The notes under the pieces are model-generated. The model worked only from the letters and a program-made list of their open reading frames with translations, ran no database searches and was not told where the DNA came from. A stretch of 7,273 nt of DNA from Methanomicrobia archaeon (lineage in GTDB: Archaea; Methanobacteriota_B; Thermococci; Methanofastidiosales; B48-G16), in the NCBI GenBank assembly GCA_023133315.1, contig JAGLWR010000052.1:1-7273 (forward strand), in the 5' to 3' direction. Made by a program: the position numbers and the translations under genes. Position 1 is the stretch's first letter. Each line of letters opens with the position of its first letter. Of the stretch, positions 5,553 through 7,273 are shown one piece after another.

Positions 5553-5653
5553 GGGGAATCCATCAAATTTACGATCTGCATGTTTTGTGATTTTTTGGTT
5601 TGGAGCTTGATGTCTTGCATTATCACCACAAAAAGTGCAGTTTGTAAAAAACT

Positions 5654-5699
5654 TATACTATAGTATATTTTTATATCTAGGGTGTTACCCGAGTAACAC
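5654..5699 (+). promoter_or_regulatory. Promoter with two palindromes before the ParB-like gene
   Basis: TATACTATAGTATA (5654-5667) is a perfect 14-bp palindrome overlapping the upstream side of the TATA region (TTTTTATAT, 5668-5676). GTGTTAC-N4-GTAACAC (5682-5699) is a perfect inverted repeat covering the predicted transcript start (about 5698). Both are well placed for repression, perhaps by the HTH protein encoded just downstream, as partition genes commonly do. The autoregulation is inference. Confidence 0.55.
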
Positions 5700-5703
5700 T
5701 GCT

Positions 5704-6108
5704 ATGAAAAGCCAAGCAAAGGAGCACCAAAAAGGTGAGATTGCATTAAAATATGAAAAATATTTCAAGGAGCAAGCGAAGGAGAAACAACTTTCAGGAC
5801 TTAAACAATATTCTACCGTTTTGCAGAATTCTGCAGAACGGGAGCCCATAGACCCTAGGGAAGAGCTCGCCAAGATTGCAGGTGTGTCTCAACTAACAAT
5901 GCCACTTTTTGCATTACTTGTACTTTCGATTATAGTCCCTATTGCCCGTTGGGAAAGCTCGAATACGTCCGCTATATTTCTCGATGGTTTTGCCTTCTTT
6001 GTAAGAATGGTGAATTTTACAGAAATCTGTATTTTTCCCTATGTTACGTACTTGTCTTGGTGTAAGTTGCCACAGTTTGTGAACTATCATCAGTTGTTGA
6101 CTCATTAG
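5704..6108 (+). pseudogene. ParB/KorB-like HTH protein, truncated and fused to unrelated sequence
   Basis: 134 aa from the ATG at 5704, which lies about 6 nt after the predicted transcript start; a GTG at 5635 would extend the frame through the promoter and is rejected. Residues 5-62 (EHQKGEIALKYEKYFKEQAKEKQ...QYSTVLQNSAEREPIDPREELAKIAGVS) resemble the helical linker and the first half of the helix-turn-helix of ParB-like DNA-binding proteins, where GVS is normally followed by H-x-T-I-x-K. Here it reads GVSQLTMPLFALL and turns into a hydrophobic segment (about 66-82) with no HTH second half and no dimer domain. The frame has probably been cut near 5890 by recombination or deletion. The N-terminal catalytic-type ParB domain is also absent. 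The promoter palindromes are intact. If made, the protein could at most have residual function. The family call is from recalled motif patterns. Confidence 0.6.
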
Positions 6109-6525
6109 AAACAGTTGTTAACCATAATGATCAAACTATCTTATAATACTCCTTTCCTACTGTACTGCCATATTTCTGCTTCTATGGAAAAAATGAAACC
6201 AACTGTTTTTTAATAGTTCGTAATAGTTGTAGTTGTGTGTCTCCACTCAAAAAGCATGCCAAAAGCACTGAAAAGGGATAGTTTTTCACTGTTCTAAATA
6301 GTTTTGCAATAGTTATGTAATAGATGTGTTTTTAACTATTCCAGACGAAAAGACACAGTAGAATATCTGTTTGACTCATTGGAACACTTCTAACCAGTTA
6401 ACTATCCAAAACTACCAAGATGATTTAAAAAAGCTACAGAAAACTTGGATTTGTGTTTAGAGTTATATAGCACCCCCTTCAAGGATTCTACATTTTATGA
6501 TAACCTATATAGTGTAATAGTAGAT

Positions 6526-6560
6526 AATAGTTTCTGATAGTTACTATCACTTAAACTATT
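6526..6560. repeat. Nested palindromes within the iteron cluster
   Basis: TGATAGT-T-ACTATCA (6535-6549) is a perfect 15-bp palindrome. It sits almost concentrically inside AATAGTTT (6526-6533) / AAACTATT (6553-6560). All arms contain the cluster motif in opposite orientations. This looks like the main dimeric binding site, or a cruciform-forming centre. Confidence 0.65.
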
Positions 6561-6603
6561 ACCCTTACATATGTATAGGGCACTACAATAAGGAAAAGGG
6601 TTT

Positions 6604-6697
6604 AAGGGAGTATAGTTAATATGAGACTGTGAAGCTTATGAGGAGTCATACGGTCTCTATTTAACTCGTATGTTATGTTCTCCTCTGAGCTTCCCTT
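6604..6697 (+). other. Long stem-loop with an alternative fold
   Basis: Blocks pair in nested order: AAGGG/CCCTT (6604-6608 with 6693-6697; overlaps the next block by one base), GAAGCT/AGCTTC (6631-6636 with 6688-6693), AGGAG/CTCCT (6641-6645 with 6680-6684) and CATACG/CGTATG (6647-6652 with 6667-6672). A competing hairpin pairs GAGACTGT (6623-6630) with ACGGTCTC (6650-6657). The two folds exclude each other. A G-rich run follows (6702-6708). No protein frame uses this stretch. It may be a structured RNA or a DNA structure at an origin. Confidence 0.4.
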
Positions 6698-6781
6698 CAG
6701 GTGGGGGGGTACGGGCCCAGTTTTATGTGATCTTTTCTAGAGTAGTTAATAGTTTTTTTTATGTTATAAGGTGGGGTAAAG

Positions 6782-6825
6782 CAGTAAAATGTCGATTCTA
6801 AAACAGTATGTTGTTCTAATCGTAA
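6782..6825 (+). repeat. 44-bp direct repeat, copy B
   Basis: Partner of 4576-4619 (36/44 identical, same strand, 2,206 bp apart). Here it closes the iteron region. Preceded by GTGGGGTA and AATAG plus T-tract as in copy A. Confidence 0.7.
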
Positions 6826-6852
6826 AAAACTGGTGAAATCCTAGGTGATAAT

Positions 6853-6884
6853 TAGGCACTCGGGAATCCGAAACCGGGTGCCTA
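6853..6884 (+). other. Strong 11-bp hairpin
   Basis: TAGGCACTCGG (6853-6863) pairs with CCGGGTGCCTA (6874-6884), one G-T pair, 10-nt loop, followed by TTTT. It could be a terminator or part of an RNA. The TAGG can also pair with an upstream CCTA (6840-6843), giving a switch-like choice. It is preceded by TGAAATCCTAGGTG, which recurs with one change (TGAAATCATAGGTG) at 6953-6966 before the small ORF. Confidence 0.45.
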
Positions 6885-6903
6885 TTTTGACTTGATATTT
6901 TGG

Positions 6904-6912
6904 TTTTTAAAT
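6904..6912 (+). promoter_or_regulatory. TATA box before the possible 46-aa ORF
   Basis: TTTTTAAAT with a predicted start near 6934, giving a leader of about 36 nt that carries AGGTG just before the ATG at 6970. Confidence 0.35.
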
Positions 6913-6969
6913 CTTTCTTCTAACGATTATTCTCTTTTATTCTAGAAAAGTGTTGAAATCATAGGTGTT

Positions 6970-7110
6970 ATGACAGACGAGTCGAAAGGCTTCGTATGCG
7001 CACTAGGCAGAATGCATGATCTTGATTTCACCCATGATTTCGGAGCTGAGACTGTGAACACTGTACTCTTAGTATCAGAGTTTAAAAGGCTTTGCCTTAA
7101 TCCTTTCTAG
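6970..7110 (+). CDS. Possible 46-aa protein, unrecognised
   Basis: ATG at 6970 with AGGTG (6962-6966) three bases before it, and a TATA box at 6904-6912. It begins MTDESKGFVCALGRMHDLDF and ends FKRLCLNPF. The composition is protein-like (acidic, one hydrophobic strand TVLLVSEF), without a known motif. It might be the N-terminal remnant of a longer gene or a small accessory protein. The reading is supported mainly by the ribosome site and promoter. Confidence 0.35.
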   Translation: MTDESKGFVCALGRMHDLDFTHDFGAETVNTVLLVSEFKRLCLNPF

Positions 7111-7120
7111 TGGCTCTTTG

Positions 7121-7190
7121 TTACTAATAGTATGTGTTAGTGTGTTTTATAAACTAATAGTGTGTTTTAGTGTGTTCTTGTTACTAATAA
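7121..7190 (+). repeat. 30-bp tandem repeat (two full copies and a partial)
   Basis: ACTAATAG/ACTAATAA occurs at 7123, 7153 and 7183, exactly 30 bp apart. The two full units (7121-7150 and 7151-7180) agree at 23 of 30 bases and each contains TTAGTGTGTT. It ends about 30 bp before a TATA box, so an operator array or iterons are likely. The partial third copy holds the core only. Confidence 0.7.
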
Positions 7191-7220
7191 AAAAGCTTTT
7201 ACCCTCGAAATAGCAAAGTA

Positions 7221-7228
7221 TTTATATA
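7221..7228 (+). promoter_or_regulatory. TATA box pointing out of the window
   Basis: TTTATATA, expected start near 7250. No ATG follows before the window ends, so the gene it serves lies to the right. Confidence 0.5.
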
Positions 7229-7273
7229 TGTCCGCCCATACATAAAATAAGGACGTTTCTAAGGTTTTTTAGG

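Larger units (their letters stand above)
6082..6754. repeat. Cluster of 14 ATAGTT/AACTAT motifs (iteron-like)
   Basis: ATAGTT occurs at 6213, 6223, 6278, 6298, 6309, 6527, 6537, 6612 and 6749, and its complement AACTAT at 6082, 6134, 6334, 6400 and 6554. By base composition fewer than one would be expected in this length. The common form is TAATAGTT; two copies at 6211-6228 are 10 bp apart. The stretch has no supported gene and follows the truncated ParB-like gene. Possible roles are replication initiator binding, a partition site or a multi-site operator. Confidence 0.65.

Noticed and set aside
5914..6105. Minus-strand 63-aa frame
   Set aside because: It has no promoter or ribosome site that I can see, and is the antisense of the hydrophobic tail of the truncated ParB-like frame; neither side is convincing, so it is left out.
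7010..7055. ATGAT...CTGA spacing like a C/D box RNA
   Set aside because: The boxes match the C-box consensus poorly, and the stretch lies inside a frame with a ribosome site.
7121..7190. CRISPR-like array
   Set aside because: Units are contiguous without spacers of independent sequence, there are too few copies, and no cas genes are seen.

Overview
The window looks archaeal. Most candidate genes have a TATA-like box (TTTATA, TTTAAATA or ATTTTTATA) about 25-30 bp before the inferred transcript start. Two genes appear leaderless. The recombinase has a ribosome binding site, AGGTGATC, that matches the archaeal 16S rRNA tail. Base composition is AT-rich. A euryarchaeal, methanogen- or ANME-like host fits the protein types, but the lineage is my inference. 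Coding density is low and several genes are broken, as expected of an accessory region built from mobile DNA.

Left part (1-1700): three minus-strand genes, each with its own promoter. They are the 5' end of an unrecognised gene; a membrane-anchored protein with a cytoplasmic zinc ribbon, a Thr/Pro stalk and an extracellular beta-type domain; and a small three-helix membrane protein.

Middle-left (1700-2610): about 560 bp of non-coding DNA holds two diverged copies of a hairpin/T-tract module, a repeated 23-bp segment and a promoter box used twice. It leads into a plus-strand pair of tiny genes, a 45-aa zinc-ribbon protein and a 28-aa CxxC protein.

Centre (2617-4480): the C-terminal part of an SGNH/GDSL-type hydrolase, lacking its N-terminus, abuts the promoter of a full-length archaeal tyrosine recombinase. 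This suggests that a mobile element broke the hydrolase gene.

Right part (4480-7273): a minus-strand membrane protein contains a perfect-length 60-bp internal duplication. A ParB/KorB-like helix-turn-helix protein is cut off inside its HTH and continues as unrelated hydrophobic sequence; its promoter carries two perfect palindromes. About 850 bp of gene-free DNA follows, dense in the hexamer ATAGTT/AACTAT (14 copies in about 670 bp), with nested palindromes and a long stem-loop. A 44-bp direct repeat (36/44 identical) brackets 4576-6825. The last 450 bp contain a strong hairpin, a possible 46-aa ORF, a 30-bp tandem repeat and a promoter pointing out of the window.

Taken together, recombinase + partition-like gene remnant + iteron-like cluster + flanking direct repeats suggest a decayed integrated plasmid or virus whose origin or partition region lies around 6080-6830. 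This is an inference; the individual repeats and motifs are seen directly.
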